Positions 1 through 12,030 of a stretch of 64,000 bases of DNA are shown here, piece after piece. The stretch's first letter is position 1. Each line of letters opens with the position of its first letter. Below the pieces are notes generated by a model, which was not told the origin of the DNA, searched no databases, and worked only from the letters and a program-made list of their open reading frames with translations. Location: contig CM082597.2 of assembly GCA_040954595.2 (NCBI GenBank), positions 8,370,001 through 8,434,000 on the forward strand, written 5' to 3'. The translations under genes and the position numbers were made by a program. The stretch is from Balanoglossus misakiensis. Taxonomy: Eukaryota > Hemichordata.

Positions 1-1155
<1,155 letters not shown>

Positions 1156-1560
1156 CTGTCATGTTACAATGTAAAACAAGTATGTTGATATAAATCAGGT
1201 TATATGTCCATTAAAGCCCTTATAGCTGCCAAATTTCACATATTTTTTCGACACTAAAATACTTCAAATATGTTCCCTGAGCAGAGCTGGTGTAAGAATT
1301 AACACCTCTCCGCAACCCACTGTCTATGGGGCCGAGCCTCAGCGCCTATACATAAACTTTGTGTGTGTGGACCCAAGCGACTGAAAGGATAATGCTTTGT
1401 GTGTACCATAGGCAAATAGTGTCTCAATTTTTTCCCTGTCTGAACCTGGTATATGTCAGCCCTTTGAATGTGGTGGTTACATGTTTTAAGTTGGCTAAAC
1501 AATGCAGACATATCTAGGTATAAAAAGGGTTAAGTTCGACCTAAAATTTGATTGACTTAC
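1156..1560. other. Intron between VWD exons
   Basis: 405 bp. Around 1205-1265 it contains a decayed end of the CTTTAAAGCC repeat family (full copy 52793-53104). Nothing else recognised. Confidence 0.4.
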
Positions 1561-1857
1561 CTATTTTTTGTATTCTTAGATCTGGTTCCTGCAAGTAAGG
1601 TAATTCTACCAGGCCTCCATTGACACTTACTGTCAAATCTGGCATTAGGTTGATCACCCAATCAACTAGTCTGATCTGAATGACTTGTGTCCAGGCAACA
1701 GCAAAGGTACTCTTGCCATCATTCTGAACTATAATCTTAAAGTTATTCTGATAACAATCTTGTGATAAGACATAGGTACATGTCCCTTGGAAGGAGAAGA
1801 ATTTCCCATCATATGTCCGGTAGTGAGGATCTCCAAATACAATACACGAGGCAGATT
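1561..1857 (-). CDS. VWD domain, first exon
   Basis: A 297 bp phase 1-1 exon of 99 codons: ASCIVFGDPHYRTYDG, FSFQGTCTYVLSQDC, then strand-rich sequence with VSVNG and VELPY. GDPHyrTfDG...FqG.C.Y is the VWD hallmark; the wording is closest to Kielin/chordin-like and BMPER. Strongest single homology call in the host gene. Confidence 0.9.
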
Positions 1858-1888
1858 CTGTAAAAAGACGGAATGCAGAAAGACTTAA

Positions 1889-2056
1889 AGGCATACGCCC
1901 ATATATGGCTGAAATGTCGTATTTGAGCGTTCTATAGAACACATGGTGGCACTCTTTTTTACGCGTGTGCCACTCACTGAAAATCTGTGATTGGTAGCTA
2001 GTCCTCAATTTGCCATGGTAACTATTGCTGATTTTCCATAGGTGACTGTATACCTT
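1889..2056. repeat. MITE-like repeat, 'ggtatacagtcac' family, copy 1
   Basis: About 168 bp ending in aggtatac-like termini, with motifs ccatatatggctgaaatg and gtggcac..acgcgtg. Further copies lie at 32310-32505 (opposite orientation) and 49727-49915. All are intronic. Confidence 0.7.
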
Positions 2057-2549
2057 TGAGAGTGTCTACCGAAGAATGTTGCTATGATCGCAGCATTATA
2101 ACAACAGACGTCAAATGTTACCAACAATTTGTAAACAAATGATATTCAAAGAATGCTTATTATGTACGTAACACATTCTGGACAGTTTTGAGGTCCCAGA
2201 ATCACATTCAGTGTCTCTATTTGACTACTCTTTCTGATTGCTCACATTTGATTGTTTGAAGGACTTCCAAAGGCAATCTGGCTGGCGTTGTTTCACATAA
2301 CAATTTCTTATATCTCTTGAATTTTGTAAACAAGTCCAAATCCTTAGACTGTTGCTCCCCTTTGAAATCTAGTTTTATCGACTTTGGTAACATTTCCTGG
2401 GTTTATGACACATTTTGATCACATTATGTCTAAATATGGTATAGTATGCACCCAGACATAAGTGACACACGTCGGCCTCCACTATGTTTTCATGTAAACT
2501 TGGCTGTCAGTTTTTAATAACCTCATAATATATTGATAATTAGACTCAC
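2057..2549. other. Intron, no feature recognised
   Basis: AT-rich sequence between a MITE copy and the last VWC exon. No exon, RNA or repeat seen. Confidence 0.3.
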
Positions 2550-2601
2550 TTGGAACACATTTCTGGCAGCATTCACCATCAATATGGCCGATCTCTTCTT
2601 C
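2550..2601 (-). CDS. VWC module 7, last exon
   Basis: A 52 bp exon, phase 0 to 1: IDGECCQKCVP, the closing CCxxC of a VWC module. Joins the VWD exon in phase 1. Confidence 0.7.
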
Positions 2602-3306
2602 CTGGAAATATAAACAACAAATGAGTTATTACCACAGTAAATACAAATTTTATATCCACTGAGAAGACACACAATAAAACATCTATAGCACAGTGTCTTC
2701 AAATTTTTAATACAGAGAAACCTGTCTATTAAAGACACCTTCAGGAACAGAAAGACTGTCCTTATTGCAGAGGTGTCCTTAATGACAGATTTCACTGTAA
2801 TTGTATAGAAAAAATTTGAAATGGGTAAAATGTAAGTGAATGGAACATCCCTCTTCCATAATACTGAACCTTATAAACGAATGTGCCGCTATTTAGAATT
2901 AACATATAACAAATTTATCATTTCTGTTCAAAACAGTGATTGTGAATTGATCAATTTCTGATGGACACTTGAATGAAGTACATTTATTTCAGATGCTAAA
3001 CAATTGAGAAAGTTGTTTGGTTTGTTTGGTTTGATTACTACAAAAGGGCTGTCTTGAAAATCCAAATAATGAGAACTAATACAAAAGGGCTTTCTTGAAA
3101 AAAAAACAAATGATGAGAATTCTTTAATATGTTTTATGGAGTTGACCAAGAAACCTCAGTTGATACCCAAAACAAAAATATTCAGAAAACAGCACAAAGT
3201 TAGAGTTACTTGTCCTTTAAAACTATTGCTCTCAGGCCCATAAAGTAAAACAAAGCAAAACTGTAGTCTGACCATACACTATTGAATTCATGACTGATAA
3301 ACTTAC
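2602..3306. other. Intron, no feature recognised
   Basis: AT-rich. A duplicated segment of about 25 bp (acaaaagggct.tcttgaaaa) occurs near 3040 and 3080. Nothing else supported. Confidence 0.3.
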
Positions 3307-3405
3307 CGCTGAGCAAGTCAAAGGTTGACAGACTTCTTGAACGCAGCTCTCTTTACCATTGAAGCAATCACATATGTCGCACCCCACATGCCAAGTTTCA
3401 CCAGA
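3307..3405 (-). CDS. VWC module 7, middle exon
   Basis: A 99 bp phase 0-0 exon: SGETWHVGCDICDC, CVQEVCQPLTC. Continues module 7 from 4048-4185 and joins 2550-2601. Confidence 0.78.
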
Positions 3406-4047
3406 CTGAAAAGTGAAAGTTCAAATTTTGCTGGAAACCCGGTATGCAGATCGTGTGTGTATAATTGGTCTGTCATAATTAACCCTAATGCTACTGGGTG
3501 TCATACCTGTTCAGAGTCTCAAGTCCCTTAAATAAAATACGTATTTGCCATTTTATCTTCTATAATGTATTTTGACTGTCTTAACATGGCTCTCATACGT
3601 ACCTAGACACACTTGGCAGTCTGAACCTCCCAGAAAATGAACCAGATTGCACTGGTTTGTACTGTATTGGTCTGAGGGTCTTGGATAGGCCCTACTGATT
3701 AACACGCACTTGGCAGTCTAACAGGCCTGGGAGCCAGGATTCTAGGCACCTAGTTTCAACTGACTTGGCAGCGTTATTGTTAATTTACATTTCATTATAC
3801 ATTTGCTGTGCTACACTTATGACCATTCTCCTTACCTCTCTCGTATTTCCACTTGGTTTTTTGCAGATTACTTGCATGATAATGCGTACCAAACAAATAA
3901 AAAGAGGTGTATGCCACTTGGTGCAAAGAATGGCATAAATTGCTGGTGAGCTAACACCAATGGCACAGCTTGTCTTGCATTGTGAAGTCTCACCAGAATC
4001 CATTTTTTCAGAAAATTTATCATATATCTTAGAAATTAAATTGTTAC
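3406..4047. other. Intron, no confident exon
   Basis: A possible donor (GTAAGG) near 3830 follows an open stretch, but the protein shows no VWC pattern and the flanking exons already join in phase 0. No exon is called. Confidence 0.3.
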
Positions 4048-4185
4048 CTGATATCTCCTGCCTTTGTACATACAATAAGATTCCACAGTACATTTTGGAC
4101 AGCAACTGCCATGTGGTAAAATCAGGTTTTCTAGATCACAGTTGATTTGTTCACAATTGGGTCTTTCACAGGTTACCTCTCCATC
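4048..4185 (-). CDS. VWC module 6 second half and start of module 7
   Basis: A 138 bp phase 0-0 exon: GEVTCERPNCEQINC, GSCCPKCT, then SYCMYKGRRYQ at the donor. Module 7 is thus split over three exons. Confidence 0.78.
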
Positions 4186-4486
4186 CTTAACAGAAATTCA
4201 GAAAACATTGTATGACATAAAACAGGTCGACGGAGAGGATGAAATGTTTTCAATAATCTGTACAGTGAATATACAGGAAAAATAGCAACATTATTCAACA
4301 AGTTATACAAGTTATGTGAAAATGTTGCATCAAACTTTGATAGGGAAAATGTGCCATTCAAAGTGTTTGCTTGCTTGATACATTTTCAGAATTTCTTTTA
4401 AATCTTAGGTTTTCTTCAACAGACATAAGTGTTTCCATCAACTTGATGTTTTCAAAAAGAGAAAGTATTATTTTTGAAATGTGGAA

Positions 4487-4709
4487 TTACTATAGAACAT
4501 GTTATTTTCGTGAGCAATAAATTTTTAGCGAAATACGCGAGAACCAAAATAGCGTGAAAATAAAAAAAAAAAAAAGTGGCATAAATTTTTTTCGAAGATA
4601 ATGATGCAGTGAATGAAATAAGAGAACGCGAAAATTAATACTAGCGAAACAGTGGCCTCTCTCGATATCGCGAACATTTCAACTCGCAATAATAAAGTGT
4701 TGTACAGTA
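4487..4709. repeat. 'TACTGTAAAACG' MITE family copy
   Basis: About 220 bp with inverted ends (tactatagaac... / ...gtgttgtacagta), an A-rich tract and the family core (gataatgatgcagtgaatgaaataagagaacg). Eleven copies were seen in the window; others at 1-137, 30062-30273, 39431-39610, 40179-40358, 42646-42859, 47345-47493, 51440-51619, 54224-54433, 54662-54860 and 54903-55113. Confidence 0.75.
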
Positions 4710-4794
4710 GTTTGGAACACGGTTATAATAATAAACTACACGCAACAAACATTAGAGGTTCACCAGAAGACGAAGTGTTAGATCAGAAACTTAC

Positions 4795-4886
4795 CAGACA
4801 TGTGCAAAGGCTGCAAGGATCAGCCAATGGAACAAACTGTTCACCAGTTTTGTAAATCTGATTCTCAAATCTACATTCCAAAGGAC
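4795..4886 (-). CDS. VWC module 6, first half
   Basis: A 92 bp exon, phase 1 to 0: GPLECRFENQIYKTGE, CSLCTCL. acag acceptor, GTAAGT donor. Confidence 0.78.
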
Positions 4887-4971
4887 CTGTAAATGGAACA
4901 TGACAACTGGTGGTATTATCTAGAGGAAGTGGAAAGTCACTGACTGTTCTGAATACTAGTACTCTCTTAAA

Positions 4972-5560
4972 GGCAATAGATCGTCTCACGCGCATGTGTG
5001 TAACTTCCCAGCAAATTTTCCGTTTGATGCATTCAAATAGTGGACTGCCTTCGTGGACTGATTCTGGTTTTGTCCCTCCTTTTTACCCAAGCTGGTGTTT
5101 TCTCACGATCTCCGACATAGATTATGGTCGCCACCATCTTGTCTGTTGTTAGGACAGAGCACTGCCTTATGGGATTGACTGTTCACTAAATGTCTGTAAG
5201 CAGCGGCTACAGCTGGAACATGCGTGTGACACGAGCTAGGTTCTTTAAAGGGCAGTGATCTTATGCGCATGTGCCAAACCAGAGACTCTCGTTACATAAA
5301 TTGTATACAGTCATTGCCATAAGGCAGTGTGCTGTCCTGACAACAGACAACATGGCGGCAACCATAATCTGTGACTGATTGGGAAAAAACAGCAAATTGG
5401 ATGAAAAGAAGGGACAAAACTAAAGTCTGGGTGAACATGAAATATAGAAGGAAGCGAAGGCAGTCCACTATTTGAATGTATTGAACGCAAACTTTGCAGA
5501 ACACTTGGATTGGATGTAATGTTTGTACACATTAAATACACACATGTGCATAAGACGATC
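4972..5560. repeat. Foldback (long inverted repeat) element
   Basis: Arms of about 200-250 bp at 4972-5180 and 5310-5560 are inverted relative to each other; shared words include gaaggcagtccactatttgaa and ggcggcaaccat. A single-arm relative lies at 56215-56515. Non-coding; probably a foldback DNA transposon or a MITE dimer. Confidence 0.65.
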
Positions 5561-5712
5561 ATTGGCCTTTTACAGTTGTCACTGTGAGCAATAAATTGTA
5601 TCAAGGAATACATACGCTCAGTTGTATTGAAACTTTTTGTGTTGTAAAAAGTTACCACAGACACGCATTGCATGATTGAACACCGTTAGTTGATGTACAT
5701 AAAAAAACTTAC

Positions 5713-5812
5713 TTGCACAGCGTGGACAGCATTCACCTGCATCACGTAGGATTCTATCTTCGTTACATTCTAACTCAGGACACAATTTGACATCACATGA
5801 AACATGACCATC
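5713..5812 (-). CDS. VWC module 5, second half
   Basis: A 100 bp exon, phase 0 to 1: DGHVSCDVKLCPELEC, GECCPRCA. Classic VWC closing half. Confidence 0.8.
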
Positions 5813-6178
5813 CTGACAGAAAATACACACACAGACAATAAGACAACAACTCATATGGTTACCATTGATCATACACTTGTTAAAATTCACACAAAAACAT
5901 ATCTATCAACATCAGTAAAAATTGAACAATGAATGCTGGACCGTTATTTACAATTCACCACTTTTGATTGCGATTGACACTTTTTTAAATCAAAGTACAT
6001 TATTTTCTTTGCAACAGCTTTGTGGATGTCTAACTGCAGGGGGATCTAACTTCAACCCTTACGCCAACATGGTTGGTCCAAATCCATTGTTTTCTATGGT
6101 AAAGTTGGACTTCCAAAGAGGGAAATGGGGTGAAAGGTTAAAATACATGTAAGACTTGCATCTGGGTTATTCACTTAC

Positions 6179-6279
6179 CATACACATACATGATGTACAA
6201 GGATTGAGTTTAAATTCTGTGCCATTCTGATATACAATGCCTGTTGTATTACTCTCACAAACTCTTTCCAAAGGCTCTC
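6179..6279 (-). CDS. VWC module 5, first half
   Basis: A 101 bp exon, phase 1 to 0: EPLERVCESNTTG, VYQNGTEF, CTSCMCM. VWC first subdomain. Confidence 0.75.
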
Positions 6280-6583
6280 CTATATAGGATAAAGAAAACA
6301 TTATACGACACACATATTCACAAGTGAGCATGATTGATGTGAGGTCACATGAGTCTCAAAGCCAATCAGAGTGTACAACTTTCAGACCATTCATCTCATG
6401 GTTCATATCCAGGAAATGCAACAGCTGACATTTCCTGAGAGTGATTATGCAGATGACATATCAAAAACATCAACAATATTGCAGGACTTTCAGAAATGAA
6501 TTTCATTTTTATATTTCTGTCTCTTCAACAAGTGTATAAATTTTGTCAGAATTTTTTTTACACAGAGTTTAAAAAACACTGAC

Positions 6584-6671
6584 CTGTACATGTTGGGCAA
6601 CATGCAGATTTTTCTACTGTGACTCTCTCTGGAGGACAATTCAGTGTTGGTAGACACAGCAATATTCCTTC
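6584..6671 (-). CDS. VWC module 4, second half
   Basis: An 88 bp exon, phase 0 to 1: LLCLPTLNC, SACCPTCT. Donor GTCAGT. Confidence 0.75.
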
Positions 6672-7586
6672 CTGTAATCACAAGTTATATGATTCAATCT
6701 GGTGTATGTGCACCATTCTGGTCGCCTTAAATAGGTTTTCACTTTGCGCTAGGGGGTCAAATCACACTGCATTCTGGACCAAAAGTCGACAACCCACTGT
6801 AGTAAGAGATAGAAGAAATGATATTTTTACTGTATTTCATGACTTTCTCTGGTCAAACATGTCTGTCTTTGTAGTTACCATATTAAACTTATTAAACTTT
6901 TTTCACATTTTGTTATTTTTTCTGTTACAAAGTTTTAAAATGACCCATCAACACTTCAGCTTATGAACTCCCATTGTTTACACATGGCAAAAAACGGCCA
7001 TCTTGAATTGTGTCGACTATTTGAGATTTTCACCACTCACTTAGATAGCTTAAAACCTATTTAAGGTAGGGAGAATTATCATACACTGGCATCATGTTCC
7101 CATTCAACTTCATGCGAAAGAGAGCCCTCACATCCATGCATTTTTTATGTATCATACACGGCCTGGCTGCCCAATTAAGATCACTGCCATGCATTTCTGA
7201 ACTGTTTTTGTTCTTGTGGTACACACTTTGCTATCCTTAAATAATTCTTATGAAAACACACCAGAATGAGATTTTAACCTGTTTTTTTTCAGTGCTTTGA
7301 TCGTAGCACAGAGTAAAAAGCTCGCAAGAAATTCATTGTCTCTTCAAAGCTGATACAATTATTTTACATCTTTATATCCTTTTTGTTCATGATGAATTTC
7401 TGTCTATGGTTAATGGAACAAAAATTGTCATTTGTTGAATATAAATTAGTTGTTGTTTCATTTGTAGTTTAATGCTCTGTTTCCTTGACAACACAAATTA
7501 AAGTTGTCATTATAAATATTGTATACACATTTTGGTTGTATTTGGAGAATAAGACAAGAATTCGCACATTAAGATGTCCATCTTAC
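6672..7586. other. Intron, no feature recognised
   Basis: 915 bp of AT-rich DNA between two VWC exons. I see no exon, repeat copy or RNA. Confidence 0.3.
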
Positions 7587-7760
7587 CGAACACTGGCATT
7601 CCAAACATTGGTCTTCATCTGGTTTAAAAATAGCACTTTCCTTATAAGTGACACCTCTGAATTCACAACCAATACATGCTTGACAATACTGGTTTGGTAC
7701 TCGCACTGGGTTCTCACACGGTGCTGGACATGTGACAGCTGTACAGGAGATGTCTTGGTC
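7587..7760 (-). CDS. VWC module 3 second half and module 4 first half
   Basis: A 174 bp phase 0-0 exon: ISCTAVTCPAPC, YCQACI, then GCEFRGVTYKES, CLECQCS. Same fused layout as 29855-30031. Cys near the end of module 3 is CQAC rather than CCPxC. Confidence 0.78.
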
Positions 7761-7870
7761 CTGTCAACACAAGAAACAAAAACGTCCAAGTTACAAACAA
7801 GAGAAGTATGTAAAGTACACTAGCTACACAAGATAGCATAATCTTGTTAGATAACAAGATTAAAAATTAT

Positions 7871-7991
7871 TTAGTGCAATTCCTCTCATTAAATGAGCAC
7901 ACATACACACACTAGATGAATGGGCGCAATGGGCAACCATTTTTAATGAACTGAAGAAGAAGAAATTGTACATTTGAGTACAAGGCTGCCC
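7871..7991. repeat. 121 bp direct repeat, outer copy (3' end of the tyrosine-recombinase element)
   Basis: Identical to 8254-8374 over all 121 bp by eye. The two flank a 262 bp segment just downstream of the minus-strand tyrosine-recombinase ORF. This is the B1-A2-B2 'split direct repeat' arrangement of Ngaro/PAT-type YR retrotransposons. The matching A1 copy at the 5' end was not found. Confidence 0.65.
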
Positions 7992-8253
7992 TAAGGTCAC
8001 AAAGTGATTGAAGAGTAGAGAACACATGACTGGTTAATATATATGCCTAAATAAGGCAGTGGGAGGGTGGGTGATGATATTTTGGTCTCTTGCAAGACTA
8101 AGTAACGAATCCGTTGATGAGCGCGGCAGTACAGCCGTATCATTTGCGCATGCGCAGTAATACAAAAACGTAAGGAGTAGGGCTGGTACTAACGAGGGCG
8201 CTGTCTATACCAAGCAGCAACTAAAACACTTTAAAATAAATTCTAAAGATGCA

Positions 8254-8374
8254 TTAGTGCAATTCCTCTCATTAAATGAGCACACATACACACACTAGAT
8301 GAATGGGCGCAATGGGCAACCATTTTTAATGAACTGAAGAAGAAGAAATTGTACATTTGAGTACAAGGCTGCCC
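8254..8374. repeat. 121 bp direct repeat, inner copy
   Basis: Inner partner of 7871-7991, about 140 bp from the end of the recombinase ORF. The exact identity suggests a fairly recent insertion or gene-converted repeats. Confidence 0.65.
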
Positions 8375-8510
8375 AAACTCCCAACATCATGCATGTGTAT
8401 GTGCCATCTAATATAAACAACAATAATAACAGTAACAGTGAAAAAAGAACTGTGGACAAGCTACAAACAATTACTCAATCAGGCATGTTAATCTGATAGA
8501 TTAAGACCAA

Positions 8511-9504
8511 TCATGTAAGGATCATACGTTCAGCAAACGTTGATAACACTTGTCTTGGAGTGCGAATATAGCGCTTGTAACAGTCGCTGGACCAGCGGCC
8601 CATGACTTTGATCTCCCAGTCGGATACACCGGCTGCTGCTGCTGATGTTGCACCCCCACAGCGAAAGCTATGACCGCTGTATGCATTAGGGTCCAGTCCT
8701 ATCTGGCCAATTGAATGCTTGAGGTGTCTAATAAAGATCTGCCTAGTAAGAGGTACATTACCAGGTAGTAAAAAGAAAGGGTCATTGGGTGATGCCCCAG
8801 CTTGGATACGCAGTGAGTGTAAACGTGATAATAAATCCACCGCACAAATGGCGTTATGTGAGCAGCCAATGATGACATCGACCCCTTTACGAAATGGGTC
8901 ACACTTAGACTTTTTAAGGTGAACAACTGCGATTACATTAGCCCCTGACAGTTTAGAAAAAGTAATGTCACTTACAGTTAAGTCAGTGGCTGGAATAATT
9001 GGTAAATCCTTAATTACAAGTTCGCCAGACCTGAAAAGGCCAAAGAAAGCTGTGGTCATTGCAGTCCACACTACTAAGTCTTTTGTGCATGAAATGTCAA
9101 ATAGAGGCCCTAGCCTCTGCAGTAAATCAAATGTAATTGCCAGTTTTTGTGTTGATTCTGGTCCTTGTGATCTTTTGACTGAACGTAGTGCAAGGTTAAT
9201 GCGTGGACGGTTCTGCAATGGATCAGGTAAGCCTTCCTGGATTTGCATTGACCGAACTGAATAGAGGTATGTCACAATGGAACTGTACTTTAGTTTCCTT
9301 TCCTCTTGAAGGTATGCAATAAACATAAGTAGAACATTCTCTGATGCTGGGAATGGTAATGTGTCTACTGTATCACAAAACTGAAGGTAAGTTTTTTGAC
9401 CTGAGCCATATGTACGATCTGTGTTGGCTGAATAAGCACTGCCAACGAGTTTGCATGCTTGTAGCCACCAGTGGTCATGGGAAGTACCATTCCCTGTGAA
9501 GGAA
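8511..9504 (-). CDS. Tyrosine recombinase of the YR retrotransposon
   Basis: Site-specific recombinase that would integrate the circular cDNA. From the first ATG at 9326 the ORF is 271 codons, but the frame stays open upstream to about 9504 with in-family sequence (TYGSGQKTYLQFC), overlapping the end of the RT ORF; translation may be by reinitiation or frameshift. Conserved residues seen: Arg I in LFRSGEL, the H-x-x-R box in GHSFRCGGAT, and the MGRWSSDCYKRYI block with the catalytic Tyr. No stop or frameshift inside. Confidence 0.8.
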
Positions 9505-9515
9505 GCAAATCAGTA

Positions 9516-11213
9516 TTACTTGTATCGAGATAGAGCATCAGCAATAGTGTTTTTGCTGCCTGCAATATGTATAGCATTCATCAGGAAATTGTCTCTGGCA
9601 CAAATGAAGAACAGTTTTCGCAGAAGGGATGCACACTTTTTACTGCGAGATGAACCACTGCGGATCATTGCAACAACAGAAGAATTATCACAGTGGAAAA
9701 GGATTTTTCGTCCTTTGAAGTGGGCTCCCCACGTGTCTGCAGCACGCACGATAGCGTAAAGTTCCCTCCAGTTAATAGAATAGATTTGATGGGTGTTGGC
9801 AGGAATCTCATTGACGAACTTTCCTTGGATTTTTTGCACACCGAACACTCCACCATAGCCAATGTCTGAAGCATCAGTGTAAAGATGTAGGTCAACATTA
9901 TTTGTCCAGTAACTGTCGTAGAACATACTGACACCATTCCATGTAGGTAAGTAGTCAATCCACCATTGAAGGTCCAGTTTGAAATTGCGGTTCAGTTTTA
10001 CTTTATGGTGTAGGCGTTTTAGTCCTGATGAAGTGTCTATTAGTCGTCTGAGAAAGGTACGACCGGGTCGACATACCCGGGTGATGAAGGTAAGTTTACC
10101 AATAAGTGTCAAGATTTGTCGCTTTGTTGCCCGTTTCATTGTCATCCAGGCAAGAAGTTCCGTCAGAATGTCATCAATGCGGTCCTGAGACACTCTTGCC
10201 TCCATGCGGATTGTGTCTAGTGTTATGCCAAGAAACTCCATGGTTGTGGAGGGGGTGGTGACTTTTGTAGGGTTTACAGGAAACCCAAGTTCATCGCAAG
10301 CGAGTAACATTCCCTGAAGGTTTCTACTGCACTGATTTGTGCCTGCGCGGCCAGCTGTGAAGTAATCATCAAGGTAATGTTCCACTAGATCAATGTTGTG
10401 TGCAGCTTGCATGGTAAACTGAAGACCGTCAGCAAACTCATTGAAAATCGCTGGGCTGCTCCTGAGACCGAATGGCAACACTTTGCTATAGAAATAGCAT
10501 GTTTGGAGTTCGCCGTCGATTTCAAGGTCCCAGGAACAGCCGAGTAGATTCCAGTCATCCGGTGTGACAGGTATTTGGTAGAATGCATCTTCGAGGTCAA
10601 CCTTTGGGATAAGGGACCCCTTACCTAAACGTTTTATGTGCTCGATAGCCGCATCGATCGATATGTACTGACAACTATATTCGTCCTTCGATATGTGATC
10701 GTTCACAGAGTGCCCTGGAGGCCAGGAAAGGTCATGAATTATCCGATATTTATTTGTATTCTTCTTTGGTCGCGCTCCTAGTGGTGAACTAATAAATGAT
10801 TGGAATGGTGGAGTAATAAATGGTCCTGCTTTGTATCCTTTCTTGACTTCCTCTAAAAGTTTATGCGTAACTTTGTCCTTAACGTCAAGTGCGCTCTTCC
10901 AATTAGCTGACAGCAGGGGGGTTTGCGGCCTTTGGCCCTTGAAACCAATAGGCACCCCCTGTTGAATCCACGTCAGGATTTTTTCAGCATATTGTTTATC
11001 TGGTTGTTTATTGAGAACTTGCTGCCACACTTCCGCGTTGAAGTGACATGCAAGTTTTCCAGTTGATGAGGGGTGAGTCTGCTCCACATCGTTTGCACTT
11101 GTGCTGGCGCTTACACTTTGGGAATCTACATTCACCTGTTTGGTAGAGCAAGCAAACCTCATCCGTTTTTGTTTTCTTCTTTGTGTTCTCCGCCGGTGTG
11201 GATAGTTCCTCAC
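9516..11213 (-). CDS. Reverse transcriptase-RNase H of the YR retrotransposon
   Basis: 565 codons, intact. N-terminal basic leader, RT core with PKVDLEDAFYQIPV and active site HYLDDYF, then RNase H with YTDASDIGYGG, ELYAIV, FHCDNSS and NTIADALSR. Overlaps the gag-like ORF by about 200 nt in another frame and ends where the recombinase frame opens. All catalytic carboxylates appear present. Confidence 0.85.
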   Translation of the reverse strand: MRNYPHRRRTQRRKQKRMRFACSTKQVNVDSQSVSASTSANDVEQTHPSSTGKLACHFNAEVWQQVLNKQPDKQYAEKILTWIQQGVPIGFKGQRPQTPLLSANWKSALDVKDKVTHKLLEEVKKGYKAGPFITPPFQSFISSPLGARPKKNTNKYRIIHDLSWPPGHSVNDHISKDEYSCQYISIDAAIEHIKRLGKGSLIPKVDLEDAFYQIPVTPDDWNLLGCSWDLEIDGELQTCYFYSKVLPFGLRSSPAIFNEFADGLQFTMQAAHNIDLVEHYLDDYFTAGRAGTNQCSRNLQGMLLACDELGFPVNPTKVTTPSTTMEFLGITLDTIRMEARVSQDRIDDILTELLAWMTMKRATKRQILTLIGKLTFITRVCRPGRTFLRRLIDTSSGLKRLHHKVKLNRNFKLDLQWWIDYLPTWNGVSMFYDSYWTNNVDLHLYTDASDIGYGGVFGVQKIQGKFVNEIPANTHQIYSINWRELYAIVRAADTWGAHFKGRKILFHCDNSSVVAMIRSGSSRSKKCASLLRKLFFICARDNFLMNAIHIAGSKNTIADALSRYK

Positions 11214-11850
11214 GAAAGGGACACTCCTTAGCTAAGTGATCTGTGGCTTTGCAGCGATAACATTCCCTACGTGTGGTCTTTACTGCACCAGGGTCCATGA
11301 ATGTAGTGATGTACAGGTCCTGGTTCAGGGCGTGGTAGTCAAAGGAGCAGGTTTCACTTAGTTGGTGTCGGAATCTAACATCATATGCATACACCACTGG
11401 CCATGCAAATTTGCTGTCACAGTTCTGGATAAGTTGGCGGTATGCAAGAAGTGATGTTGCTGTGGCTGGCTTCTTTTCGAGTAGAATGCTTTCCAGTATA
11501 GCAAAGGCGTTCAGCCAAGCGCCAAAGGTTGATATAGGAACTTTTTTCCGCTTAGGGTTGAAGACAACTTGGCTGCCATCGATAGTAGCTTCTATTTTGT
11601 CCGGTGTTGAGACATGAGCAAAGTTCAATGGATGTAACTCGCTCAGATCAATGTACTCACCGGCAAGAACTTTCTTTCTTGTCGCCAGGGGCACTCCTTC
11701 GTGAAGGGTTTTCCTCTGGTGTAAAGTATCGAATGCCTTGTTACCAACTCCAGCTGGTTCGTGTACCGGGGGCTGAGAACTGTGGGGGCGCTCCATTTGA
11801 TTGTAGCCAACTGCGTTTTGGCGGGGAAGCTCGTTCTTCTTGTCTGTCAC
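11008..11850 (-). CDS. Gag-like protein of the YR retrotransposon
   Basis: 280 codons from the alternative start given; the frame is open upstream to about 11955 and there encodes a short coiled coil (NRIDRLERTVDKLAGLV). Two zinc-binding patterns: a CCHC knuckle CYRCKATDHLAKEC and a CCCH-type (C....C.....CKRQH) near the C-terminus. Nucleocapsid-like role. No ATG near the extended start, so the true start is unclear. Confidence 0.7.
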   Translation of the reverse strand: MTDKKNELPRQNAVGYNQMERPHSSQPPVHEPAGVGNKAFDTLHQRKTLHEGVPLATRKKVLAGEYIDLSELHPLNFAHVSTPDKIEATIDGSQVVFNPKRKKVPISTFGAWLNAFAILESILLEKKPATATSLLAYRQLIQNCDSKFAWPVVYAYDVRFRHQLSETCSFDYHALNQDLYITTFMDPGAVKTTRRECYRCKATDHLAKECPFREELSTPAENTKKKTKTDEVCLLYQTGECRFPKCKRQHKCKRCGADSPLINWKTCMSLQRGSVAASSQ

Positions 11851-12030
11851 GGTAAAAGAACGTTTAACAAGTCCGGCTAGTTTGTCTACGGTCCGCTCTA
11901 GGCGATCGATCCTATTTTCGAGTTGGTTGGTTCCGTGTGACTTACTGAGTGTAATGTCCCCGACTATGAATCAAATAGACTTATTCACCGTTGTATGGCT
12001 TCTAACATCTCGCCATGTTAACTTTTATTA

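Larger units (their letters stand above)
7871..12030 (-). mobile_element. Ngaro/DIRS-type tyrosine-recombinase retrotransposon
   Basis: Minus-strand element with ORFs for a gag-like protein (11008-11850), RT-RNase H (9516-11213) and a tyrosine recombinase (8511 to about 9504), with split direct repeats at the 3' end. No DDE integrase, aspartic protease or methyltransferase is seen, which favours Ngaro over DIRS1. The 5' end is approximate (near 12030). It sits in the 21 kb VWC intron, antisense to nothing and co-oriented with the host gene. Confidence 0.75.

Noticed and set aside
3785-3850. Extra exon ending at GTAAGG near 3830
   Set aside because: The flanking VWC exons already join in phase 0 and complete a VWC module; the peptide shows no VWC pattern.
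8719-9264. Plus-strand ORFs opposite the tyrosine recombinase
   Set aside because: No family resemblance; they are shadows of the conserved recombinase ORF.
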